DNA of 64,000 bases from Leguminivora glycinivorella (Eukaryota; Arthropoda; Insecta; Lepidoptera; Tortricidae): assembly GCF_023078275.1 (NCBI RefSeq), contig NC_062980.1:1186001-1250000 (forward strand), written 5' to 3'. Position 1 is the stretch's first letter, and the number at the start of each line of letters is the position of its first letter. The notes under the pieces were generated by a model that saw only the letters and a program-made list of their open reading frames with translations, had not been told where the DNA came from and did no database searches. This document shows, piece by piece, positions 1 through 11,603 of the stretch. Position numbers and translations under genes: made by a program.

Positions 1-570
1 TGTTGGATACTCTATGGCAGTTCCGACTCAATTATAATAAGCTCATTATAATTGACTTTAGTTAACTATAATAATTTCAAAAATAGAACTTCATACAATT
101 TCTATACTAATTTGCGATACCTGGCAAATTTTCCTGCATCTGAAACACATTTTTTTTATCTATCGCGTTATAGGCCAATCAGAGACGGTTATTACAAACA
201 ATTGGTTGCTAGGTAATTCGATGTTGATACAACGGTGAACGACTCTATTGACATTAATTTTAACTTGCATGAATGGTGATATTTCCGTCCATTGATGATG
301 AAGATGATGACTCGTAGAAAAAGTATTGTATACAATAGTAATATAATTAAGCTTTTCACTCTCGTACCGTACTACACATGGTACTCGACTGAAAAGTTTT
401 GTATTATATCACGATTGTATAAAATACTATTATATAAATTTCTTTCAGGATTGACTACAATGAATAAATAACAGGTACAGTCGGTCTTTAGATCGTGTGG
501 TCCGACCCGAGTGTTGCCGTTGTCGACACGTCAATAATAATGAATCTTTTTCTATTTATGCATTTACATA

Positions 571-655
571 CCTCTGACACTGGCGATCAAATATATGAAA
601 GAGGCGCGTTCCCCGCACACAGTCTAAGCTCGCGTAGGTGAACGCGTACTATCCT
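571..655 (+). repeat. Dispersed repeat 'gaggcgcgttcc' (copy 1)
   Basis: The stretch gacactggcgatcaaatata, then gaggcgcgttccccgcacac and taggtgaacgcgtac recurs at 30910-30990 with a few differences. It is an interspersed family of unknown class. Confidence 0.6.
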
Positions 656-664
656 TTGTGAATA

Positions 665-1207
665 GGCTTTAATATCATATTTTTATATTTATAGAAAAAG
701 CAAACCGTTTGACATTTATCGTGACTTGAATTTGCAACTCACAGAAAATGATTTATTTTTATTTTTATTTCATTTAACATTAAATGGTCATTTTAGTACC
801 AAAACTAATTTCTACGTTATTAATTTACTCGAAAACGGTACTAAATATGACCTAATAGCTACACGGGTTCTAATAGAGTTTTTTAAAATAAAGGTATTTT
901 AAAATTACGCTCGCGGCGTCCCGACGCCGCGCGGCTTAAAGTTTTTTTTATGAAACTTAACGTTAGTAAAGGTGGGTAAAAGTTATATTATTCATAACCT
1001 ATATTAAATAGGCTTTCATATCATATTTTTTATTTGTAGAAAAAGCAAACAGTTTGACATTTATGATGACTTGAATTTGTAAATCGTAGATGAAAATTTC
1101 AAACTTTAAATTTTTATTTATTTTATTTACCATTAAATCATAATTTTAGTACCAAAAATGAATTCTACGTTATTGATTTACTCGAAAACGATACCAAACA
1201 TGACCTA
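665..1207 (+). repeat. Diverged direct duplication of ~195 bp
   Basis: 665-856 and 1010-1207 share a colinear block: ggcttt-atatcatattttt, tagaaaaagcaaac-gtttg, acatttat--tgacttgaat, ttctacgttatt-atttact and cgaaaacg. About 155 nt of other sequence lies between. Either a segmental duplication or two insertions of one element. Confidence 0.7.
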
Positions 1208-3420
1208 TGAACTAAACGGGCTATGTTAGAATTTTTCAAAGCAAGCCGGGTGAAGCGGTACTTTGACCCCCTCCCGAGCCCCAGGGGGAGGCTCCCGAAG
1301 GCTCCCGATCTTAATCGGCTTATTTTGATATAAGGAACAACTGTGCCAAGTTTCATGCTTTGGTCAAGAAAAAGAAGGTTTGGCCTCTTTTTGTCGATAA
1401 ACGTCCCCACTACATGTGTCCAGCTCCCTGACGCACTATATGGGAGAATGGTAGAGAATGATCTCTACAGAGGCTAAACTAGCTAAATAACAATGTTGGC
1501 TAGACATGCTAATGTAAAATATTTCGTTGGCTATGCTGCATGGAAACGATGGATATGGAGAAAAGCTATTCGGGTCTGACTTTGATATCTTAAAGCCTAG
1601 ATTTTAATGTGAACTAATGTCGAGTTCCTACTGCGAGCGGAGCGGAGCGGACTCAATATTAAACTGCATACTATTCATATTCATATTCATATTGGTTTAT
1701 TGCAGTCATGTACATGCATTACGTCTAGGACTTATGACTATGTTACATGGACCCGGGTAGGGTAAAGCAATTTAGTACATACTTACAACTTATAACTAAC
1801 ACTATCACTTCACCGCATAAATAATACAAATGCATGAATAAGACCGTGTTCGCTTATAGTGTAAAACCCACTTAAGGTGACGTGTCCACCAGAGATGTGC
1901 TATACGTTGCTAATTGCTATGGATGCGTCTGATATACACCAATCAACTTATAGACCAGGAAAAATAGCTTGACCTGGACATAATTCGATAACCGTAATTT
2001 TCTTTTTCTGTCGTATAAAGTATCATTAGTGATAGTTAAAATACAAATTATTAATCAAATTAGGGTTCTGATTCAATTTAAAAAAAAATAAAAACGAACT
2101 TTGAATATTTTTTGATTTTATAACTAAAGTATTAAATGTAATCCGGAAAAAGTGCTTGTATTATGTTGTGACACCTGCATTTCATATAAAAACATCTAAT
2201 TTTTATAAATAATTCATACAGAACTATCATTTATAAAGAAGGTTTAGTAAGTTACACATTTTCAGGCGTATTTCACTAGAAAATATTGTTAACCGTAATC
2301 CTGCAATTTATTATGAATATAATATTACGTGTGTTGATAAATTATTAAAACTTATACCAATACTTTTGGCGCTTGTTCAAAATCTTAAATATTGATAATT
2401 TTACGAAAGGAAAAATACCTAACTAAATTGAAAGATGGTAAATTTTGCCGTTAATATATTCTTAGTACTATACGAAATCAATTAAACAACAAATATGTAA
2501 GATTCATTACTTAATTGATATTTTTCTTACTTGCGCTTTAATATGAACGTTATTACCTGCAGAATAAGGTCGTGCACAGAGTAGGTATAGCTAGTATAGT
2601 AGTAGCGGGAACGGGCGGCGAGTCGTCAACACGTGTTTCATATCAAGGGCGCCGCGTTTTCAAAACGCTTCGATAACAAATATTTCACCGTCCAGTATAA
2701 GAGAGCTCCTTATTACAAGTGACAAAAGTCATACAAATCAATTAGTCCGATAGGTCACGTTAAACTGGTCAAGTCGTTAGCTCAATAATAGTACCTATCG
2801 AGCTTGACGAGATGCTTGGATCACAACAACGTAATATGTATGAAAGCTTGCGGCGCTTAAGACTGTATTCTTTCGAGTCGTGTGTAACGTATTTTGGCGA
2901 GGCAAATTTGAAGCACAGTGCGTGTCTGTCTCACTCACTCTTACGGTAAACCTAATGAACTGTTTCACTTTCAGAGGATTTTTGAAGTAATTTGGGTAAT
3001 ATGACATTGTCGCGGTGAGGTCTTTCCGGTACAAATTTATCGGTGGATCTTTTCGGATTTGTGGATGATGAGCCGATGCGATGTCGCTTCATTTTGAAGT
3101 GTCGACTCTCGCGAGGGAGTTCTTAGAGGACCGCGAGGAGCGCGTGTGACTGTTGAGTTTTTGAATGATTTGAAGTTTGTGAATGATTTTATTTTGTGTG
3201 TATTTGTGTGGGCATGAGGTGTTTGTGTTGCGAGAGTCAAATCAATAATATGAGTGGTACAAATTTTATTAGGGGGCCTCATGTGTGAGAAACTCAACAC
3301 TCGAATGCTGCGTAACAATGCGAGCCGAAATCGCCTAATCGGAAGTGTCCGACTTGGTATCGACTAATCTATACACGTTGTAACATGAGAAACCAGAAAT
3401 CAAAACCTGGTTTCTGGTAT

Positions 3421-3427
3421 CTAGTAC

Positions 3428-3461
<34 letters not shown>

Positions 3462-3800
3462 TCCGGTATCCTGTATCCTGTATCCGGTATCCGGTATCCG
3501 GTAACCGGTATCCGGTAACCGGTATCCGGTAACCGGTATCCGGTAACCGGTATCCGGTAACCGGTATCCGGTAACCGGTATCCGGTAACCGGTATCCGGT
3601 AACCGGTATCCGGTAACCGGTAACCGGTGACGGGTCTCCGGTATTCGGTGACCGGTAACCAGTAACCAATGACCGTTAACCGGTATCCGGTAAACGGTGA
3701 CCGGTAACCGGTAGACGGTAACCGGTATCCGGTAAACGGTAGACAGTAACCGGTAACCAGCATCCGATATACGGTATCCGATATCCGGTTTCCCGTGTTC
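3421..3800 (+). repeat. ACCGGT-type hexamer/14-mer satellite array
   Basis: Near-continuous taaccgg and tatccgg heptamers alternate as a 14-bp unit (aaccggtatccggt), becoming degenerate toward both ends (tgaccgg, tagacgg). Open frames rich in VTGYRLPDTGYR here come from the repeat and read in several frames, so they are not taken as a gene. Confidence 0.95.
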
Positions 3801-3842
3801 GGTTTCCCGTTTCTGGTTTGGTTTTGGTTTTAGTTTTAGTTC

Positions 3843-3990
3843 TGTTAGTTTAAACAAAAACAAAACTGAAAACGAAAACGGAAACCGAAACGGGAATGGA
3901 AACGAAAACCGAAATCGAAACCGAAACCGACACCGAAACCTACACCAAAACCGACACCGAAACCAAGACCAAAACCGAAACCGAAAAAAA
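3843..3990 (+). repeat. ACCGAA/ACGAAA-type hexamer array
   Basis: A run of aaaccgaaaccgacacc-like hexamers directly follows the ACCGGT array. Strand composition is strongly purine+C. It is probably a second microsatellite derived from a related unit. Confidence 0.9.
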
Positions 3991-3992
3991 TA

Positions 3993-4600
3993 TTTAAGTT
4001 CCTAGAAGTAAAGAGTGACAGAGATAGCACTATAATCATTTAAGTTCCTGGTAGTAAAGAGTGACAGAGATAGCACTCATGTTAGTCAAACTCGTGGTAT
4101 GTGCACTTCCCGTACACAGTAAAGAGTGACAGAGATAGCACTATAATCATTTAAGTTCCTGGTAGTAAAGAGTGACAGAGATAGCACTGTAATAATAAAA
4201 TTTATGTTCCTGGTAGTAAAGAGTGACAGAGATAGCACTATCATAATTAAAGTTCCTGGTAGTAAAGAGTGATAGAGATAGCACTCATGTTAGTCAAACT
4301 CGTGGTATGTGCACTTCCCGCACACAGTAAAGAGTGACAGAGATAGCACTATAATAATTTAAGGTCCTGGTAGTAAAGAGTGACAGAGATAGCACTATAA
4401 CAATTTAAGTTCCTGATAGTAAAGAGTGACAGAGAATAGAGATAGCACTATAATAATTTAAGTTCCTGGTAGTAAAGAGTGACAGAGATAGCATTTTTGT
4501 TATTTAAATTTCTGTTAGTAAAGAGTGACAGAGATAGCACTATTGTTATTTAAATTTCTGTTAGTAAAGACGTAAAGAGTGACAGAGATATCACTCACGT
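3993..4600 (+). repeat. 12-copy 'aaagagtgacagagatagcac' array
   Basis: The core gtaaagagtgacagagatag occurs about twelve times at roughly 46-65 bp intervals, usually preceded by ttaagttcctggta. A longer variant includes gttagtcaaactcgtggtat and gtgcacttcccg (twice), so there is a higher-order unit. One copy near 4430 carries an internal duplication. Confidence 0.92.
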
Positions 4601-4985
4601 TGGTCAAAGACGTGGTTTATGGACTACTATTTGGACCCCCCAATGTCACGCTTTTTTAATCCTTTAACATGAATTGTCACATTTAGTATGACGTAATATA
4701 TGAATGACGCCTAAAGATTGAGAGAGACAGCAATATTGTTCTTCAAATTCGTGGTAGTGAGAACGGCACAAACGCTCACGAAACGAAACGCTAGTAGATA
4801 TCTATCTCTATCGCTCTTGCGTATTGGCGCGACAGAGCCAGACTGCGTTTCGTTTTCGTTTCGCGTCGGAGAAATGGCATTCGGCTACGGGGCCTGAACA
4901 GAGACAGCACTATGTATCGCGCGGCCGCCGACTACGCAAGTCGCCGCGTAATTATAATAACCGTTCGGCTCCTTTTTAGATCGTG

Positions 4986-5137
4986 TACAGTCAACAACAC
5001 AGCTGGCAAGACAAAGTGCCAAAAATATGTATAGAGTATTTTATTTCCTGTACAAGTGTTGGTACTTGGTACATTAAGGTATGTTTATACATATATTTGG
5101 CACTTTATCTGTATTCACAGCTGAGTTGCTGACTGTA
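4986..5137. mobile_element. Fold-back element (MITE-like), 152 bp
   Basis: The left end tacagtcaacaacacagctg is the near-perfect reverse complement of the right end cagctgagttgctgactgta. The inner arms aaagtgccaaaaatatgtat and atacatatatttggcacttt also pair. No coding capacity. Confidence 0.8.
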
Positions 5138-5883
5138 CCAATAACGATCAACTATGAACTTTTGTGGTTTGTTTTAAATAGTTCTATGCAGATATAGATT
5201 AGAATACCTATTCTATCGGTACTTTTTGTATAGGTTATTATAATAACTGGACAAAATAATTATAATCAGTGCCGGCGCACTCCGCGATCACGATTCTTTC
5301 GCCGAGCTACAAGGCCTTGATATATAGGATGTATTATTTTATCAGCAACAAAAATATGTGATGATATTGAATTAAGGCAAAACAAGACATATAAACGCTC
5401 TCCATTATTTCCTCCCTGGTTTATGAAGCTAGAACAATGATTTTTAACACATACGAAATTCGTACACTGAAATAAAGTGATGATACTATAAATATACTCG
5501 ACATTCAAAGTCGATAATTTAGTGACGTGAGAAGTTATTGATATAACAGAATTTTGCACAAAATTTTGCAGAATTTTGCCCTTTGATGTTGAAAATGCCG
5601 CCACTCTATAAAACAAACAGACCGCACACGAGCAGCCGACATTAAATTCTATTGCACGGCGCGAAGGTCGAAAGCCGCGCCCGCACCTGGGCGTAGGTAG
5701 CGAGATCGGGTGCACGTGCGCTTACCTTTGAAATCGCCGACACACAGGTGTCGCCGTTCGCCCTCTCTTTTCATTTATGTTTCTGTTTCAATCGGTTAGC
5801 CGTTTGCCGGCCGGCAATAAAGGTTGTTTTTTTAACCGACTTCAAAAAAAGTAGGAGGTTCTCAATTCGACTGAATGTTTTTT

Positions 5884-6410
5884 AGGGTTCCGTAGTCAAC
5901 TAGGAATCCTTATAGTTTCCCCCTGTCTGTCTGTCTGTCCGTCCGTCCGCGGATAATCTCAGTAACCGTAAGCACTAGAAAGCTGAAATTTGGTACCAAT
6001 GTATCAATCACGCCAACAAAGTGCAAAAATAAAAAATGGAAAAAATGTTTTATTAGGGTACCCCCTACATGTAAAGTGGGGGCTGATTTTTTTTTCATTC
6101 CAACCCCAACGTATGATATATTGTTGGATAGGTATTTAAAAATGAATAAGGGTTTACTAAGATCGTTTTTTGATAATATTAATATTTTCGGAAATAATCG
6201 CTCCTAAAGAAAAAAAAAGTGCGTCCCCACCCCTCTAACTTTTGAACCATATGTTTAAAAAATATGAAAAAAATCACAAAAGTAGAACTTTATAAAGACT
6301 TTCTAGGAAAATTGTTTTGAACTTGATAGGTTCAGTAGTTTTTGAGAAAAATACTGAAAACTACGGAACCCTACACTGAGCGTGGCCCGACACGCTCTTG
6401 GCCGGTTTTT
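5884..6410 (+). mobile_element. Interspersed repeat family A, copy 1
   Basis: Runs from agggttccgtagtcaac and a (TGTC)n/(CCGT)n stretch, through gaaagctgaaatttggtacc and ttcggaaataatcgctccta, to a terminal hairpin gagcgtggcccgacacgctc followed by ttggccggttttt. Three other copies are in this window. The class is not certain: the 3' hairpin recalls non-autonomous Helitrons, but no CTRR end is clear. Confidence 0.75.
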
Positions 6411-6630
6411 GATCATATTAATATTTTCGGAAATAATCGCTCCTAAAGGAAAAAAAGTGCGTCCCCCCCCCCCCTCTATATTTTGAACCTTATGTTTAAA
6501 AAAATATGAAAAAAGATCAAAAAAGTAGAACTTTATAAAGACTTTCTAGGAAAATTGTTTTGAGAAAAATACGATAAACTACGGAACCCTACACTGAGCG
6601 TGGACCGACACGCTCTTGGTCGGTTTTTTG
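6411..6630 (+). mobile_element. Family A, tandem 3'-half copy
   Basis: Directly after copy 1 the 3' half repeats, from atattaatattttcggaaat through the hairpin gagcgtggaccgacacgctc. This is a head-to-tail partial duplication with small differences. Confidence 0.75.
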
Positions 6631-6639
6631 TTACTCGAT

Positions 6640-6960
6640 ATCTCCGAGAATCGTGGACCGATTTTCAAATTATTTTTTTAATCGAACGGGTATAACCCCG
6701 AGATGGTCCTATTGGCACCAAGTCCCAGGCGGCGCGGCGCGCGCCACGCCGCCGCCACGCCGCCTGGGGCGCGTCTTACGTCCTTCCTATACAAAATGTA
6801 CTGAGGAGACGATTTTTGAATTACACTCAGGTGGCGTGGCGCGGACGTCCGTCCGCGCCCCGAGACACGCGACGCTCTGGTGTGGCCGGTACCTTACGTC
6901 CCTAACCTATTAACCGATCCGCCGCGGTGACGCGGCCGGTGCGCGGCGTATAGTTGAACC
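6640..6960 (+). repeat. GC-rich dispersed repeat
   Basis: Contains gaatcgtggaccgattttc, cgaacgggtataacc and a GC-rich block. The piece gaattacactcaggtggcgt followed by cgagacacgcgacgc recurs at 44878-44960. No credible coding frame; the 86-codon frame at 6653-6913 looks like repeat. Confidence 0.5.
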
Positions 6961-7340
6961 ATTAAATGATCCCAGCTCCCACTAGCGCCATGCTTTGTGG
7001 AACAATGAACATGATCTGTGGATATCAAACACATCCACGTAGCCCATCTCTAACCTAACCCTGCACCAACTGTGACATGACAAAAATTACAAAAATGTGA
7101 AAATTCTCTCTCAAAAAGTTTAAAACCAGTTCAGTCCAGACAGGATTTATAGCACCATCACACGCGGCGGAAACCAGGACAAGTATTTTTAGCGGCGATA
7201 ACGCGTTATTGTTTTGGTCGTTTTCCTGCGCCCAGAATAGTCGACGGAAGTGTATTTATGCCAATTACTGCTAACGTTACTCTGTTCAGTTATTATGGGA
7301 GCTAATTGTATGTTGTTTGATGTATGGCTTAAGACTCTTA

Positions 7341-7473
7341 GTGCGTTTTCACATTATCCGATCCGATATCGGATGTCGGACCGATATCCCATACATTACA
7401 GGCGCCATCTTGGATTTTTTCTATCGAAATCCTTCCGACATCCGATATCGGATCGGATAATTTGAAAACGGTC
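7341..7473. mobile_element. Fold-back element with CCGATATCGG arms
   Basis: ttcacattatccgatccgat and atcggatcggataatttgaa pair as terminal inverted repeats. The internal sequence is short. MITE-like. Confidence 0.75.
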
Positions 7474-7483
7474 TTAAAGCTCG

Positions 7484-7809
7484 GCCACACTTGCGCGTTT
7501 TGAGAACGTAGGTGGAGCGTTACGTCGTGGCTTGCGTGGGCGACGGTCGCGCGATGGTCGCGCGGCGGCGATGCGACGCATACGAAATCAAACCTTCAGC
7601 GGAGCGTCAGCGAAGCGCAATGATAGCGGTGCGCCGGACGAACGCTGGCGTTTCGCCCAGCGGACTAACGAGGAACTAACGAGCGCGGATTGCGAGCGGA
7701 ATGCGCGCGGATTGCGAGCGGAACGCCAGCGTTCGTCCGGCGCACCGCTATCATTGCGCTCCGCTAAAGCTCCGCTGACGCTACGCTATCAAAACGCTTT
7801 ATGTGTGGC
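7484..7809. mobile_element. Composite fold-back element
   Basis: Outer ends gccacacttgcgcgttttga and tcaaaacgctttatgtgtgg pair. Inside is a second long palindrome (gcgcaatgatagcggtgcgc at about 7615 with gcgcaccgctatcattgcgc at about 7738), plus one arm of the gtggcttgcgtgggcgacgg family seen at 25900 and 33189. The 126-codon frame here is a product of the palindrome. Confidence 0.7.
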
Positions 7810-8198
7810 GGAGGCTTTAGAGGAAGCTTTTCGCAGTTTAGGATTGTATGTCTTATATGCTCTCAATAACATGGTTATAGAGTTTACAGACGAGGCTGGA
7901 GCACAGAGATAAGGAAACAAACCCTAAGGCTAGAGGTCTATAGAAACAAACCCTTTACGACTCAGTGCCTGTAGCCAAGGGTCGATTACGCTCCTTGGCG
8001 AACGATATGCAACTGTCTTGTGTCGTACCAAGTCGCATGCGAGTCGTAAGTATGTCCAAGCGATGTACATGGACGATTGTACTCTCGGCTTCGGTACAGG
8101 CCGAGCTTTCGATTAGCTTGCTTTAAAATGTCGCCGCTTCTGAACTTAGTGGAGCTGAGAAATAGTATTCACATCTTGGCTAAAAAAATTTGAACAAA

Positions 8199-8427
8199 AC
8201 CCCGACCGCGACATAGTAGACCGATTTTCATGAAACATGGCTAAGAACACTCCCGACTGACTCAGCTTTCAGACAAAAACAAACGAAATCTAAATCGGTT
8301 CATCCGTTCGGGAGCTACGATGCCACAGACAGACACACACACAGACAGACAGACAAACAAACAGACAGACAGACAGACACGTCAAACTTATAACACCCCG
8401 TCGTTTTTGCGTCGGGGGTTAAAAAAA
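8199..8427 (+). mobile_element. Interspersed repeat family B, copy 1
   Basis: Runs from accccgaccgcgacatagta through catgaaacatggctaagaac and gttcgggagctacgatgcca, an (ACAG)n microsatellite, to cgtcgtttttgcgtcggggg ttaaaaa. Five copies in this window. A common interspersed pattern in moth DNA; class not established here. Confidence 0.75.
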
Positions 8428-9332
8428 GCCTGAAATGATGTTTTTGTCTATATAATTTAGTTTGATCTGTGGCATTTCTGATTGTGATTACATATATTGT
8501 TTGTTACAACGCTTTAATGTCTTTCTATCGTCTTCCAACTTAAAATGCTTATTACAGCATTTAGGTATGCGTGATGCACTTATTAGGTACACATTCAATG
8601 TTGTTTACATTGTTACATACGTTTAATGTTACTGTTATTTTTAGTAGTGAGACATATGTGTCTCTATTGTTTCTTGCATTACGTCAAATCAGCTAATTAT
8701 TCTGCACATGGAAAAGAACAGTTAATCATAATAACAAAAACAACAAGCTATAAATAGAATAACAGACAGGGCAATTCGACCGAAAACTATTGTCCCAGAG
8801 CTGTAAGAACCTCTTTTTGACACATGACAGCGTCCACAAAACAAACTCGCGCAACCTAATGAAATTTTAAATAAAATCCTGTAATAATATAAAAAAAATC
8901 AAGTACGTTTCGCTTACTTTAAACATAATCTACCACATGTTACATTTTTGCGGATCTTCGTTAGTGAGTATTTTACGATATTAATTTATCACGCAGGATT
9001 TACTTATTATGTCATTTATCATTCATTTTTATTTTTAAACTAGTGCTGTGGCAGAGTCTGTCATTTCGATTCAAATGACATTTCAGTAAGTTGACAGAAA
9101 TCGTATATTTGTTTAAGCGCCTCCTTGTACATTGGGCCTAATCGATTCAACCAATTCGAAATTAATCGTTAGATTTGGCAAACGATACGTCTTAGCCACA
9201 TCGCAACATACTTCAAAACCAATGTGTCAAAAAGGTAAACTTACAAATCCGGGACAATAACGACACACTGAGATTTAAAACTGTATGTCTGTCCCCGTCG
9301 TTTGTACTTGTTCGTACCTATAGTCTGTATCT

Positions 9333-9714
9333 TTAGGTATTTAAAAAAATGTAAACAACAACTACCCTCAAGAGGCTCTTTAAGCTACTTGAGGGTGGAG
9401 GATACCTAACTGAAAACGTTACACGGCCAAATAAGAAGGTTAAAGAGAGGCCGCTCAGTGACAGATCCCCTTGGTTTTGTATTTGATTGGTTAACCGACA
9501 AATGTAACTATAGGTGAAAAACTTAAGGAAGTCACCTGTTGTATGTGTGAGTGACGTGTTCGAATAGGCGTTTGTTTTGTTTGTGTTACTAATTTTAAAT
9601 ATGTGTTCTCTATTCGAACACGTCACTCACACATACAATAGGTGACTTTCTTAAGTTTTTCACCTATATCCGAAAATGAACAAATTATTTGTTTACGTTT
9701 TTGAATGCCTAAAA
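9333..9714. mobile_element. Fold-back element carrying a nested insertion
   Basis: The ends ttaggtatttaaaaaaatgt and acgtttttgaatgcctaaa are inverted. An uninterrupted relative lies at 58941-59171 (ttaggtatttaaataaaagt ... acgttttcttaaatacctaa). The copy here is split by the element at 9511-9666. Confidence 0.75.
9511..9666. mobile_element. Tc1/mariner-type MITE, TA target site
   Basis: A 156-bp fold-back element. The left arm taggtgaaaaacttaaggaa pairs with the right arm ttcttaagtttttcaccta, and the inner arms gtatgtgtgagtgacgtgtt and aacacgtcactcacacatac pair. TA dinucleotides flank it on both sides (9509-9510 and 9667-9668), as expected for a Tc1/mariner-type insertion. Confidence 0.75.
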
Positions 9715-11415
9715 ATACAGAGTACATAACATGATTGAAATATCACTCCGTTGTCAGTGTAAGTTCGAATGGGCCTGAGACTCGCCTGTAAGTGTTGGTA
9801 ATTTTCCGAAGCACTCCGCCTATTGTCTTTCCCGATAATTCGATAATAACAGCTTTGGAAAAACTAGTTATTAGCTTCATTATCGAATTACATATATGTT
9901 TTTTCTTAGGTGACATAATTAATCTTCATTACTATTTTTTCTAATGTGCTTTGTTTTGTTTACGTAATTTAATGTAATTACGTTATCTGATGTGAAAAAG
10001 TAAATAAATCTAATAAAAAGCTACTAATAAATAAAAGCAGAAGGTTTTATGGCTGTCCAGTTTATGTTTATTGTTTGTTATGTTATGGTCATTTGGCAGA
10101 CCAAAAAATCGTTAACAGGCACGCTCCTTGTATGGAAAAGTTCTTTCAAATGTTTTGTTTTTACAACTTGAATTTGTTGAACAAGATGCCAACGGCCGCT
10201 TCGACTTCGGCATTGTTAAATGTTTGACATTATGTTTGGTAATATACCGCTTCAGAGGAATTTCATCCAACTGCACCTGTGAAGTAGCCAAAATACACTT
10301 ACAACAGTAAGTATAGGGTTTAAAAATAAAGGAGTTGCTAGCTACTGATTTTCCACTGGACAGGATTGAAAATAAAACAAAATTGTTTTTTTTTTGCAGG
10401 ATTAGATCGTGTTTAGCTCAGATTAGATAGAGCTCACAATCTATAACGTAAACAATAGGTGTCGTACGTAACCGTTATCAATACGCTCATCGTATCTTAA
10501 ATTGCTGAGAGATAGCATAGGCTGACGAATATGAATGCCTTATGTTTTCTATCGTCATTATCTAATGAGTGTTTTGTGCAGTAAATAAATAAATTATAGT
10601 ACCAAGGGACATCATGAAACTCCCACGGACACAACAGAAGCCACTAGTAGCAACCACAGAGAAGTTCACGTACAAAGGAGTGGCACGTCCTTTGTATGAC
10701 GGCAATTAGCGGCGTGAATCACGGCCCGGAATAGATCGCTAAAAATACACACAAAGCTGGCTTTTGGAACACGTGGCCCGGGCCCATAAACAGATTCTAC
10801 ATATATTTTAGTAAGTCTTGTCACAGTCTTGATACGTTGAAAAGTCAATATTTGTTTTTACCAACACAATGGCAGCTTCTATGAAAACGAAAACGAGTAA
10901 ACTCTTTTATAAATGAGCAGTTTTTGTCTAAAAAAACATCTATCGGACCAGTGCGTAAGTACCTACGAACAAAACAAGTTTACTAATTTACAAATAAAGA
11001 AATAAAGGAATTTAGTCGTTTAATAACGTTCAAACCCAACATAAATAATTAAGGAATAAAGACGACATTTGTGTAATAAATATTGCGCACAGTTATATTT
11101 AGCTCGTGTAAAACAACAGGAGATAAAATATAAGGAAAATGGAAGTTATTTTCGCACCTGCCATACCTATACTCTGCTTCGTGTTAAATATATGTAGTTT
11201 ATGTGCACGCGATTGCACGTAGTATGTTGTTGGTTGTTGATGAACTATCTGTTTATTTATATCCGAAGCTCGTTGGAATTTCTAATGGTAAATTAACTAA
11301 CTGTGGCAGTAAAGTATGAAATGTCTGTTGTGGCTGTGTCTATAATAAAATAGGATCTTAATTTACATGAACATATTTACATAATTATATAAGAAACTAA
11401 GACTAAACTTAAAAG
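9715..11415. other. No gene recognised
   Basis: AT-rich sequence without recognisable coding motif, strong repeat or RNA gene. Short frames such as 10128-10310 show no family. Confidence 0.5.
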
Positions 11416-11603
11416 CTAGCTAATGTCTAAAATAGGCCCTTGAGGCATTGTACCAAGGATACTGGCGACATTTCCTCGCTGTATCGCAATGCTGATACGT
11501 TGTGCGAGGAAGTCGCCAGCTCTTCGGTCACCAGTTACCTCAACCAGACGCTTCGCGATTTCTGTGAACAAGTTGTTCGCACTAGGACCCCATGTACCCC
11601 CTT
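11416..11603 (-). mobile_element. Retroelement ORF tail (decayed insertion)
   Basis: The minus strand reads GPSANNLFTEIAKRLVEVTG, then DRRAGDFLAQRISIAIQRGN and ASILGTMPQGPI before a stop (11416-11418). The TGD-RAG-FLAQRISIAIQRGN-ASILGT pattern is, from memory, the C-terminal end of a retroelement-encoded protein often found duplicated in animal genomes. The upstream part is missing. Family placement needs a search. Confidence 0.65.

Larger units (their letters stand above)
1..3420. other. Intergenic or 5' intron sequence, no gene recognised
   Basis: AT-rich. Short open frames on both strands show no family motif or splice-linked partner. It contains the direct repeat listed separately and one copy of a dispersed ggcgatcaaatatatga...gaggcgcgttcc repeat. 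Otherwise I see nothing to annotate. Confidence 0.6.

Noticed and set aside
3335..3863. Antisense frames of up to 164 codons rich in VTGYRLPDTGYR
   Set aside because: The ACCGGT repeat stays open in several frames at once; nothing beyond the repeat supports coding.
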